Assembly: GCA_963922205.1 (NCBI GenBank)
Contig: CAWUHX010000083.1
Coordinates: forward strand, 124,001 to 188,000
Length of the DNA stretch: 64,000 nt
DNA from: Romanomermis culicivorax
Lineage: Eukaryota > Nematoda > Enoplea > Mermithida > Mermithidae
Reading direction: 5' to 3'
The position numbers and the translations under genes were made by a program. A model generated the notes under the pieces. That model saw nothing but the letters and a program-made list of their open reading frames with translations, made no database searches and was not told the origin of the DNA. Each line of letters starts with the position of its first letter. Within the stretch, counting starts at the first letter, position 1. This document shows positions 13,201 to 22,565 of this stretch, piece by piece.

Positions 13201-16200
13201 GTGGTCAGCAATTTTCGCGTCATAAATGCCTTATTGTAGCATACTGTAGCATGCCAAATTGGGATTTACAGTCATTAGTACCGTGCTAAAAAACCCTGCT
13301 ATATACGTTACATGAAATTTGGCATACTTAACCAATCTCGAACAGAGTGAGAATCCCACTGTAAAAGCGTTGTGTAAACGACTTTAACAATGATTAATAC
13401 AGTCCGTCTCCGATTAAAAAGCATAAAAAAGATTATATAAAGTTCTGTTTACATTGAAATGCAAAGGGCATTGGACAATTAAAGTCCAAAATGTGGTTTA
13501 AAAGTAACCTTTCCTGAAAAGTCGCTAAATTCTTAGAAGTCGGTTTTTACCGGAGCTGTCGGATCCAACGATTCCAGAGTATAATCCAGACCGAACAAAT
13601 ACAAGAACCGGATTCAACTCATATGTAGCTGGATCAGCGTAAATTCAAGAGAGACGTAGCAAAAGCTGGTCAATCTTTTAGAATCTATCCACCAAAAGCT
13701 TTTTCACTTTTCACTATAAACGAGAAAAAAATATAAGAAATCTATACTTTTCCTGCAGTACTTCCTGTGATATTGCAGTTTAAAAAGTAACATACTTTAT
13801 AACAATAACGGTTAACGTAAATGTAAAACGAAAAGTTATTGCACCTATTGAATATTATCATGTAGTATTACAGTTGAAATAGTGTATTATTACTTATGTG
13901 ACTTCTTTTTACCCATGTGCAAATAACATTAAAATATCCGGATATGGAAATTTTTGTGGCGCACATCACTAATCTTGTTCCTGCATGAAATGGGTCTAAT
14001 TTTTCAGTAAATTCAATGTGTTTTCAGTCTGGCAAACTAAAATTCAAAAATTAGGCAAGCAACAAAGAATCTGGGTGGCTTCTTCATATAGGAAGAACTT
14101 CTGCCATTTTCCCACGCTGATAATGTATCGATCATTTTCCAAATGCAAAAAGTTATGTTCACGAGAGATGAAAATTATAAAGCACTGCAAAACGATTTTG
14201 TAAAAACAATTTAGAAAAATCTTGATTTTTGTCAAATACGCTAAAAAAATACAAGGTCAAAGATTCATCCATAATATGCTGGTTTTTAAAAGCTATAAGC
14301 ATAAGCTAGGCCGACATTTTTAAACCGCACAACAGAATGATATCAAGAATCACAAATTATTTGAAACCTGGCGCGAAGCGCCGGAAAATTTTCGGTATTT
14401 TCCATTCCAATTGCATAAAAATGCATCTCTGCACAGGAAACTACTAATCAAAAGGTCGCTAGGCTCTCATTTTTAGCAGCCAATTTGGCTTGTGCCGCTA
14501 ATTTTTAGGAGCTAATCGTAATTTTTAGGAGCCATGGCTCCTTATTGTCCTAAAAAGCCCTGGCCATAATAGAAAAACAAAAAAGACTGAACAAGCTCTA
14601 AAAGCACTAAAAATTCCAACAAAAAAGAAAATTTTAAAAAGTAACAGGGAATAATTTACTTTTTCTTGTTACTAATGATCAATTGTACCAAGAAGATTCG
14701 ACTAAAATGCTCAAGAACCAGCATTAGTCAAACAAATTTAAGAAAATGAGGAATTCGACGAATATTTGAAGCGAATCAAAAATGTTTTAAATGACAAAGA
14801 ATGCAACGTAAAGGAAAACTACACAAAATTTTACCTTTGCATCTTTATGAGAAGGTTTTGCAAGGTTAAGTATAAAGAGTTAACGAAGTTTCTTTCTAGT
14901 TTCCCGACCTTGAGGATGACAATCGATAATTTTGAGGCTGGGCAGAGAATTGGAATTTGTGCCTGCAAATTTTTTTTGGCCCAGTTGGCTGTGACCCAAT
15001 GGGAGGTGCTGACTATTTCATAGCGGAAAGTAAGTGTAAGCAGCTGCAATGTATTCTGTTCAAAATTTGCCGCCTAACGTGGACATTTTGATGTTGATTT
15101 TTAAATGAATTTTTAAAAATGGGCCTGACTTTTCATATCGATGAATGAAAGGTTACACCTATTTCTGATGCTACACGTGCATTGTAAAGGCATCAGACGA
15201 CTCCAAACCTTATCTAGGGCTCTCTAAAATGATATTTGAACAAAATATGAGTGGTTTATTTTTTCCACCTCTGGTTTTTATTGGTTCCAAAAGTCAAAAT
15301 CGATGGTTTTTTCATTTCTGGCTTTTTTGGAAATTAAAAAAAGTGTACATGGGAAGTTCATGATCTTTTTTGATAGATAGGCTTTAGGATGTCCTATAGA
15401 AAAATATTTTAAAAAGTTCCTACTACAAAAATTGACGCCTGGGTGTGAAAAAACCTGAAATAAGGTTTTTAAGACCCATGACTATCACTAATTCCCATTC
15501 ACTCCCTCAGATAACTTGAATACAGGTGTAACAATAATAAATAGCTTCATCCTCAAAATATTAATTTTTTCACCGAATCAGCATTACAACCTTCCCATGT
15601 ACGTATGTTTTATTTTTGTGGTCGATATGTCGTTTTCTTTCTAATAATTATAGATCTCGTAAAAAGTTTGAGCTGAGATTGATTTCTAAATTCTTCTTTC
15701 ATACCTTTTGTTTTTCCTATGCTTTTCCGCCTTCAATTGTGGGTACTTTTTATGGTTTCTTGTTTTTTTGTCGCAAAATTTCAATGGTTCGTGATTAAAA
15801 GGAACAGATTGACGCACTGGTAAAAACAATTGACCTTGTAAAAAAATTTCAATTCCAAATCCTAAGTAGTCGAATTATTTTCTATTTGTTATTAAAGATG
15901 GGACGTTTTTTAATGATATCGGATCCGGATATGAAAAAATTACTTCAACGGATCTGGATCCGGATTTTGAATGATAGATCCGGCCGGATCCTGTACGATA
16001 GCATATACATGTCCAAAGGCTCAATTTTACATCAAGTAGTATGAATCTATCTTTTTTCTGTGTTATACTCATTCATTAAATTGTACTGTTTGTTTCATCA
16101 GAAAGAAAATGAATAAAAATCAAAACAGTGATTTTTCAGAAATTATGGATTCAAGTTCATTGACTAGCAAAGTATGGGATTACTTCACATTGCCCCAAGA

Positions 16201-19200
16201 AGATGAAGAAAAAGTAAAGTGCAGTACGGCTATCCAGAAAAGGCCATGGTATTAGAGGTCAGCGAAAACATCTGGGAAGAAACACCCAACAATATATAAG
16301 CAGCTTGTGAGTAAAGAAAAAGAAGATACCGAAAATGAAAGTAATTCAACGCAGGGATTTTCTAGCACAGTGCTAATGAAACGAGAGCCGTGCTTTTCGA
16401 CGTTAGCACGCGTTCTAATGACTGAAAGAGAGAAATTTTTGAAGAAAGTTCCAGATGAAAGCTAGATAGAATAGATCACGAAATAGTGGTGGACAATCAA
16501 AATTAGCCTTTTTCACAAATAAACAACTTTGTCAATATCAGAGGTCCCCAAGGTCAAATTTTTCAGGTAGGGGTAAAACTGAAAATTTTCGGGGGTAGTG
16601 TAGCTAAATATCCACTAAACGCGTTCATTTTGTCTCAAAGTTAGGCAACCAGTGATCAATTTTAAGGACTTAAGGGAGAGGTAATACCCCCTCATACCCC
16701 TTCCTATGGGGTTGTCTGGTCAATATTCTCATTCTATTCTTCACTTGCTTAGTGAAAGACTGTTGCTCGATTCTGAATCAGTTTCAGCTCTTACCAGTAT
16801 GGAGGTGCCTACCATATGGCTAGCCATGGGATTGGAAAATCCTGGGGGTCGCCCAATGGCTAGCCATATGGCAGACGATTTCTGGGGGGGGGTTCCTATA
16901 GCACTTCCCCCCACCCAATTACATGTATGGACACTATTTAAGTAATTCGAAAACAGCTGTCTTGACATATGCTGAAGTTTAAACAAATGATTAGCCAATA
17001 TAATTGTACGTTTTCTGAAAAAATCAATCGAGAACCTATGTCGAAGTTGAAGCGCAGTTACAGACAGAATGAAAACATGTAAACTTATCTAAACAGTTTT
17101 ACTGTCAAACTAACCGCTGAGTATTTTCTTGTCGGTTAACTAACCAAGTGCATAATGTAAGAAGGGGCTGATTTAATTAGAATCATATGATTGTCTTATT
17201 CCTTTTGAAAGTACTAAGATCAATCATGATTTCACGAATTATAGTAAAATAATAGCATGTTATTAGAATTGACAAACTCACACAGTTTGACACCAACAAA
17301 GTAACATTTGTCAAGTTTTTCATTAGCACGAATGCTAGTAGGACTAGTGCTAAACAAATCCTGATTCGAGAACTTATTGTTACCAGTGATTTCAAAGTGC
17401 CTCAAGTGATCCAAAAACCAAATTAATGCATGAACTCAAATCTCAAAATTAAATCACCAGATTCAATAACAAATAAAGTCAGAAGATGTAACATATTGTT
17501 TTTGAAGAAAAACTTTTTGTGAAACGTAATGCAAACTGAAATGAATAAAGATCTGCTTATGATCGGATCTTAATCTTTGACAACAGCGGATCCAAATGGG
17601 ATCCGGATCCAGATGAATTTAGTTCAGCGGATTCGGATCGGATCTGAATCCAAAAAAGTTTGTTTCAGCGGGTCCGCATCGGATCCGGATCTGAAAATTT
17701 TGGCTTATCTTGGCGGATCCGTATCCGGGTACCCGTCCCGTCTCTATTTGTTATGATAGGCAAAAAGACATTGCTGGTCCAAAATTTCAGGCGCATATTT
17801 TTTATAGTAAGAAAGCTGCTTCACTCTTTGTTTATATTTGCGGAAATTTAGAGCGTTCATACTATGGGAAGTTTAGTCGAAGGTGGTTCTTATTGCGAAG
17901 AACGTGCGTCGACCAAAGCATTGGCTGGATCAGCTATCTGTCCCCAGGGTTATGTTTTGCCGACCGGCGGAGAAACAAAAAGTCTATGCGGCGTAAAGTC
18001 CTTATGTGGCGTTTTGTCTCTTGATGTTAACAGTATCAATAGAGCTACACCGTCTTTCGATTTACGAGATGATATTGAAGTTAGAATATTTCAATTTTTA
18101 ACTTGACCGCTTGGATCCAGAAGAATCTTTCAGTTTTGCCTCTCGACGATCTAGAGAATAATAACTCATATTGTTTCTTCGTCAAATCCTAATCTTTGTT
18201 CTAGAATTTGTGCGACGAATGTCAAAAACTGCCTACGTGTTCGAAACACGTTACTTTGAAAACGGTGAACGACGAAGTTGAGGATGCCACTCCGAAGACC
18301 AACTTTTCGAACAACAATAATAATTGTAATAATAACACCGCTAACTCTATCCAGGAAGTATTTTGCGAAGCTCGTGTAACGAAATTTGTCGATCAATTAA
18401 GCGTTGATAGTTGCAACATTTCAACAGCAACGAGTACTAGTGCGCACAGGGTATCCTTGATCGTCGATAAATCGTCCTTGCGGTATTCTAAAGGCAATTC
18501 CGAGGATTTTATAGATGCTAAAAGTCAGTCTTTGAGACTAAAAAGATTATTGTGGATAGATAATCACCACTGTCATTTCTTTAGCATATATAAGTGCTTT
18601 GTAGATCATGTGAATATATCATTCAATAGGAGTAAAAAAGCTAGATGCATGAAAAATTTGTTCATATGTAAACCATACATTCACATAAGGGGATAGGGAG
18701 TAAACCCTCCTACCTGAAACCCTGGACACTTCCTGGTCCAGAAAAATCGTCAATCAACGCACCCTGAACTTTCTCCGAGACAGTTTTTTTATAATTTTTA
18801 TGCATATTTTGTTTGGAAAGCATGCTTGTGAAACTTTTTTGTTTTGTTGCTCACCCACCCCTCACGTCCCTCGATAAAACTTCCAAGGACCGTCTCTCTA
18901 GAAAACTTGCCGTGCATTTCTGGTGTAAATAATTTTCCACCACCAGAATACAAAGTTTTTCCCGTCGTTCTTTAGAATTGATTAGTTTTTGACGTTGTGA
19001 TTGTCTGATCATGTAAACGTTCTGATTCATAGAGTTTGACTCGATTTTCTAGGAAAAATGCGGGACATTTGCTGAAAAGATGATCATCTGGAGGATTTCT
19101 CGATAGAAATTTCTTATTTTTTCGCTAATTTTTTCGAAAACCGTCGTATATATCGATTATATATGTTTTTTGTTGTTATAGATTGTTCGAAACTTTCGAC

Positions 19201-22200
19201 ACCAACGGCGCCTTACAATAACAACAAACCTCCGGCGTTCAAATCTTGTGCCGTAAAATTAGGCGACGTTATATTCCGAAAGGTACAGGCTGATCAAGTT
19301 ACTGACGCTGATGACAGAAACGATCAATACGTTGACGTTAGTTCGATCGTAAAATCTTACGATAAGCGTAATAGCGGTGAAAAAATGTCGTCGAGTAACC
19401 GTTCGTCGGCTAAATTCGAGAAATCGATATCATTGTCAAGCGTAAAATTCAACGTCGAGGAAGAAGTTCTGGGAAAAAACTTCGCCCTGGATGATGATGT
19501 TGATGACGAGGACGAAATGTTGTGCTCCTCTTCTTCGTTTGGTCGTAAAAAGGTCAAAAAAGTGAAAAATCGAGAGAAAGTGCCGCATTCTAAAATAGCG
19601 AAGAAAATAAATTGCGGCGAGATTCGTTATAAGTTGAATGCGGCGCAAATTACTGGTTCGAATAAGAATGATAAGTAAATATTTTTGGCATGGTTTGGGT
19701 AAAATATTTCCTGATTTCAGTGGAATTGAATGTAGATAATATGCTAGCGCTATCAGTCATTAGATGATGAAGTAAAGCAACCCGAGAAAAATCAACTGTG
19801 TTTTTCCGAAAAATCAGCAGACACATTTTGAAACTGAGCCACTACAGAATTGAATCTAGCTGCCAGCAAACACTCGCCCTTGTTCAGATATCTAATAATA
19901 TCTTGCTGTCTGTATATGTCAAAGTTTTCTTTGTAGGAGGTCAAAAAAGCTTTTGAGACCATCAAGAATTCGAAAAACTGAATTAAAATTTCGAAATTAG
20001 TGTTCACGTTCGAAATTTGAGCGACAGTTTTTGTTTTTTTGTTTATAGTTTCAAGTTTCATGCTGTATCGTAAACAAACAGAAATTTTTTTCCATTGATT
20101 TCGTTTTGAAGACTCGAGGGAATCTGTGTAGTGTTCTTAACATATTATCATCAGTCATTTTGAATTGTTAATGTTCTACGTAAATCTATAAATCTAATTG
20201 TTTGTTAGTTGGAAAATTCATGTCGATAGTTTTTATTTATGCGGACTTTCACACCTTCGGAATTGGAAACGTTGGGTAGTCAAGTTAGAGTATTGGATTT
20301 TTTTATCTTATTTTTTGCACTTTCATTTTATTTGTTCTATATTCATTTACATTATTCCTGTATAAATTATACTGAAGTTGAGGATTTCAATAGCTGATTT
20401 AGTCTGAGAGTTTGCTCGGAGCCAACTCTCTGAGTTACAGTTTTCAGAGCAAGCAAGCTATTTATGTAACCATACATGTAACGGAGCCCCGAGGTCTGGG
20501 GGGGGGGGGTTGGACGACTTTTTTGGCCGGGGGTCAGTAATTCCCAAAACTTTGGGGGAGGGGTCTCTCAAGCAAAAAAATCGATTTTTTTCACGAAAAA
20601 AGTCCGAAAAATAGTTCAAAAAATAGTAATTTTTTCTACAAAAAAAGACTGAAAAATGTATTCATGGCGCGAAGCGCCCGGAAAATTCACATTTTTGACC
20701 ATTTTTTGTTCAAAAATTGACATTTTTCATCAAAAAATTAGCATTTTTTAGTATTTTTCCAACAAAAAGTATGGGGGTTCCTACGACTACCATATGGCTA
20801 GCCATAGGATTGGAAAATCCTGGGGGGGCGGTCGCCCAATGGCTAGCCATATGGTCGACGATTTCTGGGGGGGGGGGTTCCCATAGCATTCTCCCCCCCC
20901 CAATTACATGTATGTATGTAACTATAGCAAGCGCTCTATTACCCACTTATCTTTTCATCAATATTTTGTAAGAGATCATTCTCGTAATGGCTGCTATGTT
21001 CAGTTCAATTGGATGCTGAACGGAAAACACATTCTAAAGGTACGCCTAAGAATAAGAAAGTAGGTTTTTAGCTCACGAAAAATGAATAGAGGACAAAAAC
21101 TAGAATTTCCGCTGTGAACTTGGTTTTAAGTAAAAGCGAAATGAGATATCAAGAACAGAAAGTGTACTAACAATCTAGAAATAGTTTAGTGAAGAAAATT
21201 CTAATAAATCGGTTATTATTAAAATCACTGACAAGAAAAATACTCCAAAAATAAAAAAGAGAAAAATGATCCAACAAAGAAAATAAGGACGATATAGGAA
21301 ATATTCGCTAGAAAAGCATAGAATGAAGTGAGATTTATAGTTCTGACCGACGAACGGCTTTGAAGCACAAAACTCTTTGAGAGATGTTTTGTATAACATT
21401 TGTTTCATTGTACATGATGAATGTCAGAAAATAACAATTTTTTCTTGATTTGAACAATTTTCCATTTGAGCAACAACGTAAAAAACGTAAAAATGCACAT
21501 AAACAACTATAAACATGTTTGAGTCGAAAACGCGTTTTGGAAAAAATGTCCTTAACACTGCCGTAGAAAAATGTATATGGAAAAAACAGTAATTCTCGGT
21601 ACAAAAAAGCTAATCAAAGAGTTGAAACTGAGTTACTGGAGGAAAACGAACGGCTACTGAAGCAGAAAAAATGCGACAGCTGAAAGTAAGTAGTTGGAAG
21701 AGAAGAAACGTAAAATTGAAGGAAATTTATTGTCAGAAAAAAATTTGTTATGCATGTAAATCACAAAATTATACAAATGTGAAAATATTTTTAAATCAAT
21801 TTGAAAAATAGTTTGTTATAATCATATGTGCTTTACACGTGCTTACAGGCTCTGGTACACACTTATTTTAGCATTTCATGTTTTAATCACTGATTTTATC
21901 TGAAAAAATTTAGAAAATGACTTGGGAAACCTGAAAAAGTCGGAATTTCATTTTGGAAAACTGCTATACAAACTGTTTGAGGTTCATTTAAAAATGAATA
22001 GACGATAGTTCATCTGCAGATTAATTGAACATTAACATGAAGCTTTGGTTTACTTGTAAAACAATGCTGCTTGACATCTGGTTCATTCATGTGTAATACT
22101 TTGTTTTTCAGTTTTCTAAAAACATGAACCTATCCGCTGCTCTATAATGAAAATTGTACATTCGCTTTCTGACTTTCTTCAGACGTTCCAAAACTAGTTC

Positions 22201-22351
22201 GAGTTTGAGTTTTATGTCGTTACCGGAAACGATTGAAAACGACGAAAAAATGATCGAACAATCGCTTGATAATGGTAATAAACCCCAGCGGAAGAAAAAT
22301 CCCTTGGCCGCGACGGTCAGCAGTTTATTTTTTAAACCGCGTAATGTGTGA
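937..22351 (+). CDS. RNF19: RNF19A/B (Dorfin)-like RING-IBR-RING E3 ubiquitin ligase, gene span
   Basis: RBR E3 ligases take ubiquitin from an E2 onto a catalytic cysteine in RING2 before passing it to substrate; RNF19 proteins are membrane-anchored by two C-terminal-side helices. Twelve exons are supported by GT-AG borders and matching phases: 937-1277, 3470-3663, 4330-4514, 4582-4726, 5008-5170, 5237-5345, 5977-6114, 6333-6589, 17852-18079, 18205-18523, 19182-19674, 22183-22351. They sum to about 913 codons (human RNF19A is roughly 840). Domain order is RING1, IBR, RING2, two hydrophobic segments, then a long Ser/Asn-rich tail. RING2 keeps the GSCNHM motif with the catalytic Cys. An AATAAA lies at 22560-22565. 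The reading frame enters exon 937 in phase 1, so at least one upstream coding exon is missing from the model. The 18523 donor (GTCAGT) is the weakest junction. The last two exons recur at 33954-34446 and 36944-37112. Confidence 0.9.
1334..2357. mobile_element. Element bounded by inverted CCCGGGTACCCGG words (RNF19 intron)
   Basis: ACCCGGGTACCCGGT occurs at 1336-1350 followed by AATCCAGG. In mirror order, CCTGGATT (about 2296) precedes ACCCGGGTACCCGGT (about 2338-2352). The inverted arrangement suggests one element about 1.0 kb long in the 1278-3469 intron, hosting the nested element at 1413-1984. No clean target duplication is seen. Confidence 0.4.
1413..1984. mobile_element. Non-autonomous hAT-like element with GTACAAAG word array
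   Basis: Starts CAGTGTTTTTTTTGTAC and ends GTACAAAAAAACACTG, an inverted terminal repeat beginning CAGTG as is common for hAT elements. Near both ends GTACAAAG and its complement recur many times. There is no transposase. The flanking 8-mers (CTCTTAGG and CTTAAGTC) do not match, so the target duplication is decayed or two fragments were joined. Confidence 0.5.
2592..3391. mobile_element. Non-autonomous hAT-like element with GGATCCGG word array
   Basis: Starts TAGAGATGAAAC and ends GTTTCATCTCTA, perfect inverted 12-mers. Both ends carry repeated GGATCCGG and GGGTA words (2620-2700 and 3265-3385). The flanking 8-mers CTTGTAAG and ATTTTAAG share five positions, a degraded target duplication at best. 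Related in ends and word to the element at 15893-17746. Confidence 0.55.
3172..3229. repeat. Two tandem copies of a 29-bp unit
   Basis: The unit starting TAGTCGGAGAGTACACCTCC is repeated exactly at 3172-3200 and 3201-3229, preceded by partial AGTCGGAG copies (3157-3171). It lies inside the element at 2592-3391. Confidence 0.85.
3470..3663 (+). CDS. RNF19: RNF19-like exon: RING1 second half to IBR start
   Basis: Acceptor TTTTTTGCAG, start phase 0; donor AA|GTAAGG, phase 2. Encodes the closing RING1 ligands (CPEC), the linker helix, and WCPSPDC at the start of the IBR domain, in the order known from RNF19 proteins. Confidence 0.92.
3740..4140. repeat. Palindrome-word region (TTCCACAAATGTGGAAAG)
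   Basis: TTTCCACAA and its complement occur repeatedly between 3750 and 4125, including TTTCCACAAATGTGGAAA near 4107. This fills most of the 3664-4329 intron and resembles the other word-array elements, but I see no termini. Confidence 0.35.
4330..4514 (+). CDS. RNF19: RNF19-like exon: IBR domain
   Basis: Acceptor GTTTATAG completes the split codon from exon 3470-3663 (phase 2). Encodes [19 protein letters not shown] and WHPSQTC, the zinc ligands of the in-between-RING domain. Donor at 4515 (GTAACG), phase 1. Confidence 0.92.
4582..4726 (+). CDS. RNF19: RNF19-like exon: RING2 (Rcat) with catalytic Cys
   Basis: Encodes CPRC, then [18 protein letters not shown] and KEISDLHYL. The Cys in GSCNHM is at the position of the ubiquitin-accepting residue in RBR ligases. 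Phase 1 in, phase 2 out at GAG|GTAAAC. Confidence 0.95.
5008..5170 (+). CDS. RNF19: RNF19-like exon: first transmembrane segment
   Basis: Acceptor TTTTTTCGCAG completes a Ser codon. Encodes [17 protein letters not shown], a near-invariant RNF19 stretch, then a hydrophobic helix of about 25 residues ending VWIGRK. Donor GTTAGT in phase 0. Confidence 0.93.
5237..5345 (+). CDS. RNF19: RNF19-like exon: start of second transmembrane segment
   Basis: Acceptor ACTCTAG, phase 0. Encodes a basic loop ([11 protein letters not shown]), then the hydrophobic stretch [20 protein letters not shown]. Donor TTG|GTAGGT, phase 1. Confidence 0.9.
5977..6114 (+). CDS. RNF19: RNF19-like exon: end of second membrane segment
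   Basis: Acceptor CATTCAG, phase 1. Encodes [19 protein letters not shown], strongly conserved in RNF19A/B, then a short Cys/Ser loop. Donor ACG|GTAAAA, phase 1. Confidence 0.93.
6333..6589 (+). CDS. RNF19: RNF19-like exon: cytoplasmic tail, Ala-Gly-Gly motif
   Basis: Acceptor TTTTTTAG, phase 1. Encodes a tail with [20 protein letters not shown], resembling the SLG...ASTKAMAGS stretch of vertebrate RNF19A. Donor AAG|GTAAAT, phase 0, opening the 11,262-bp intron. Confidence 0.85.
6830..7400. repeat. Diverged repeat with GCGCC hairpin (RNF19 intron)
   Basis: Contains GGTGCGAAGCGCC (about 6966) flanked by A/T-rich blocks (AAAAATGTTTTTATG) like those around the same hairpin at 20666. It appears to be a diverged relative of the ATGGCTAGCCAT MITE family. 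No gene is seen. Confidence 0.35.
7403..7790 (-). mobile_element. MITE with ATGGCTAGCCAT palindromes, copy A
   Basis: Begins CATACATGTAAT with a C-rich stretch, carries GGCTAGCCA words at about 7458 and 7500, a C/G-rich centre and a terminus like CCCAGACCTC. This matches, in reverse orientation, the element at 20471-20914. Confidence 0.55.
8041..8215 (+). repeat. Dispersed repeat, copy 1 (inverted mate at 11990-12440)
   Basis: Sequence from ATACTTGCTTGGATAGTTGC to about TCTGCAGCA recurs as its reverse complement at 11990-12440, where a 238-bp element interrupts it. The end word AATCCAAGCAAGTAT also appears near 54216. It is non-coding: the frames are broken and differ between copies. Confidence 0.65.
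8487..8494. repeat. 8-bp target-site duplication, left
   Basis: ATCGCAAT, identical to 10362-10369, directly flanks the hAT element at 8495-10361. Eight base pairs is the hAT-superfamily length. Confidence 0.85.
8495..10361. mobile_element. Degenerate hAT transposon with CGATGCATCGG word array
   Basis: 1867 bp, bounded by TAGTGATGGACCGATG and its mirror CATCGGTCCATAACTA, with a perfect 8-bp duplication. Dense CATCGGCCGATG palindromes occupy both ends (8505-8605 and 10258-10350). The interior holds broken transposase-like coding, including [10 protein letters not shown] (about 9429-9460), which matches the hAT-type DPRFK motif. Stops and frameshifts throughout mean it cannot encode a transposase. 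Confidence 0.85.
9060..9490 (+). pseudogene. hAT transposase remnant
   Basis: Short open pieces in changing frames (for example the 69-codon frame 9064-9273) and the DPRFK-like motif near 9435 inside the hAT termini. Identification rests on that motif plus the terminal structure. Stops interrupt it everywhere. Confidence 0.55.
10550..11100. other. GC-richer non-coding block of unknown origin
   Basis: Composition rises clearly against its neighbours from about 10565 to 11100 and it is rich in short C-runs. It may be part of an LTR or other element, but I found no matching termini and no long open frame with plausible coding character. Confidence 0.3.
11990..12440 (-). repeat. Dispersed repeat, copy 2, interrupted by a MITE
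   Basis: Reverse complement of 8041-8215. The two halves are separated by the element at 12171-12408 with its 8-bp duplication, so the insertion came after this repeat had spread. Confidence 0.65.
12171..12408. mobile_element. 238-bp hAT-like MITE with GTGCAAAA words
   Basis: Starts CAGTGTTTTTTTTTGCAC, ends GTGCAAAAAAACACTG, and is flanked by the perfect 8-bp duplication TTGGCAAC (12163-12170 and 12409-12416). GTGCAAAA words recur inside both ends. The uninterrupted copy at 8041-8215 shows the empty site. It also contains GATGCATTTTGGTGCATTTT, shared with the MITE at 23701. Confidence 0.85.
14370..14575. repeat. Partial word-array element (hairpin plus TTTTTAGGAGC)
   Basis: GGCGCGAAGCGCC hairpin at 14370, then repeated ATTTTTAGGAGC words and an end-like TCCTAAAAAGCCCTG at about 14560. 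The mirror terminus was not found, so this is probably a truncated element. Confidence 0.4.
16108..16440 (+). pseudogene. BED-type zinc-finger / hAT transposase N-terminal remnant
   Basis: From ATG 16108 the frame reads into [16 protein letters not shown] then KCSTA, the W-x-Y/F and first-Cys region of a BED finger as found at the N-terminus of many hAT transposases. The second Cys is lost and the frame stops near 16255, after which coding-like sequence continues in other frames. Confidence 0.55.
16540..16690. repeat. Dispersed repeat fragment (shared with 59831-60230)
   Basis: GAGGTCCCCAAGGTCAAAT, GGTAGGGGTAAAACTGAAAA and TTTTAAGGACTT blocks occur in the same order at 59831-60230, showing a dispersed family. 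Non-coding. Confidence 0.55.
16690..16929. mobile_element. MITE with ATGGCTAGCCAT palindromes, copy B
   Basis: ATGGCTAGCCATGGG and ATGGCTAGCCATATGG flank an imperfectly palindromic centre, and the right end is a C-run then CCAATTACATGTATG, as in the copy at 20471-20914. It lacks that copy's long left half. Confidence 0.55.
17852..18079 (+). CDS. RNF19: RNF19-like exon: C-terminal tail
   Basis: Acceptor GAAATTTAG, phase 0 in and out (donor GAA|GTTAGA), matching the long-intron donor at 6589. Encodes [14 protein letters not shown], resembling the vertebrate NASTKAMAGS motif, with a nearby [16 protein letters not shown] direct repeat. Open frame continues past the donor to a stop at 18106. Confidence 0.8.
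18205..18523 (+). CDS. RNF19: RNF19-like exon: Cys/Asn-rich tail
   Basis: Acceptor TTGTTCTAG, phase 0. Encodes [11 protein letters not shown], an Asn run, and a Ser-rich stretch. The donor AAA|GTCAGT (18524) is inferred because its phase 1 fits the next acceptor. Open frame otherwise runs to 18696 into repeat sequence, so the border is less certain than the rest. Confidence 0.65.
18676..18930. repeat. Dispersed G/C-run repeat; overlap begins here
   Basis: TACATTCACATAAGGGGATA then AAACCCTCCTACCTGAAACC, related to 59672-59826 and 59918-60300. The sequence after the N gap (33447) starts at the equivalent of 18677, so one assembly piece begins inside this repeat. Confidence 0.7.
19182..19674 (+). 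CDS. RNF19: RNF19-like exon: acidic and Lys-rich tail
   Basis: Acceptor TGTTGTTATAG, phase 1; donor GATAA|GTAAAT, phase 2, which fits the last exon. Encodes a Ser-rich region, an acidic run (DDDVDDEDE) and a basic cluster ([13 protein letters not shown]). Identical protein at 33954-34446. Confidence 0.8.
20471..20914. mobile_element. MITE with ATGGCTAGCCAT palindromes, copy C
   Basis: Ends CATACATGTAA and TTACATGTATG are inverted. The interior has a G-run, the GGCGCGAAGCGCC hairpin (20666-20679), and two GGCTAGCCAT words about 50 bp apart. It lies in the RNF19 intron 19675-22182. The remainder of that intron shows no gene; a short zipper-like frame at about 21600-21685 is noted under rejected items. 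Confidence 0.65.
22183..22351 (+). CDS. RNF19: RNF19-like terminal exon
   Basis: Acceptor GACTTTCTTCAG, completing a Lys codon left by the previous donor (phase 2). Encodes [20 protein letters not shown] and ends KPRNV then TGA. Copy at 36944-37112. Confidence 0.8.
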
Positions 22352-22559
22352 TACAAGGTACGTATATATTTTGTTCCATCTACAATATGAAATTTCTTCG
22401 GCATTTTATTTTTTACTTCTTTTCTACAATACTGGTCAGAATCGCACGCTATTCAACTTTTCACTGCTTATTTAACTATCGGAGAACAGCACTGGTTGAA
22501 TAGACAGTTGGATTTTTCAGTCGAATGAACATTAGGAAGCAAATTTTGCATTTTACAAC

Positions 22560-22565
22560 AATAAA
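22560..22565 (+). promoter_or_regulatory. Putative polyadenylation signal of RNF19-like gene
   Basis: AATAAA 209 bases after the stop codon at 22351 and about 700 bases before the GATC start. No better candidate lies closer. Confidence 0.4.

Larger units (their letters stand above)
11502..13973. mobile_element. Possible decayed hAT-like element with GTGCGCCA termini
   Basis: TTAGGGGTGTGCGCCA (from about 11502) and the mirror TGGCGCACATCACTAA (to about 13973) form a plausible inverted terminal repeat, and TATCCGGATA lies just inside the right end. The flanking 8-mers do not match. The interior contains the nested repeat at 11990-12440 and otherwise nothing I recognise. Confidence 0.35.
15893..17746. 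mobile_element. hAT transposon remnant with GGATCC palindrome arrays
   Basis: 1854 bp, starting TAAAGATGGGACG and ending CGTCCCGTCTCTA, with a perfect 8-bp duplication TTTGTTAT (15885-15892 and 17747-17754). Many GGATCCGGAT words cluster at 15918-15990 and 17560-17725. The interior includes a BED-finger-like remnant (about 16108-16440) and a nested MITE (about 16690-16929). No intact transposase. Confidence 0.85.

Noticed and set aside
11502-13973. Full-length autonomous hAT element
   Set aside because: Termini are suggestive, but the flanking 8-mers do not match and no transposase was seen, so it is kept only as a low-confidence element.
21600-21690. Leucine-zipper-like frame ([17 protein letters not shown])
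   Set aside because: Too short and bounded by stops; upstream basic stretch is in broken sequence. At most a bZIP pseudogene trace.
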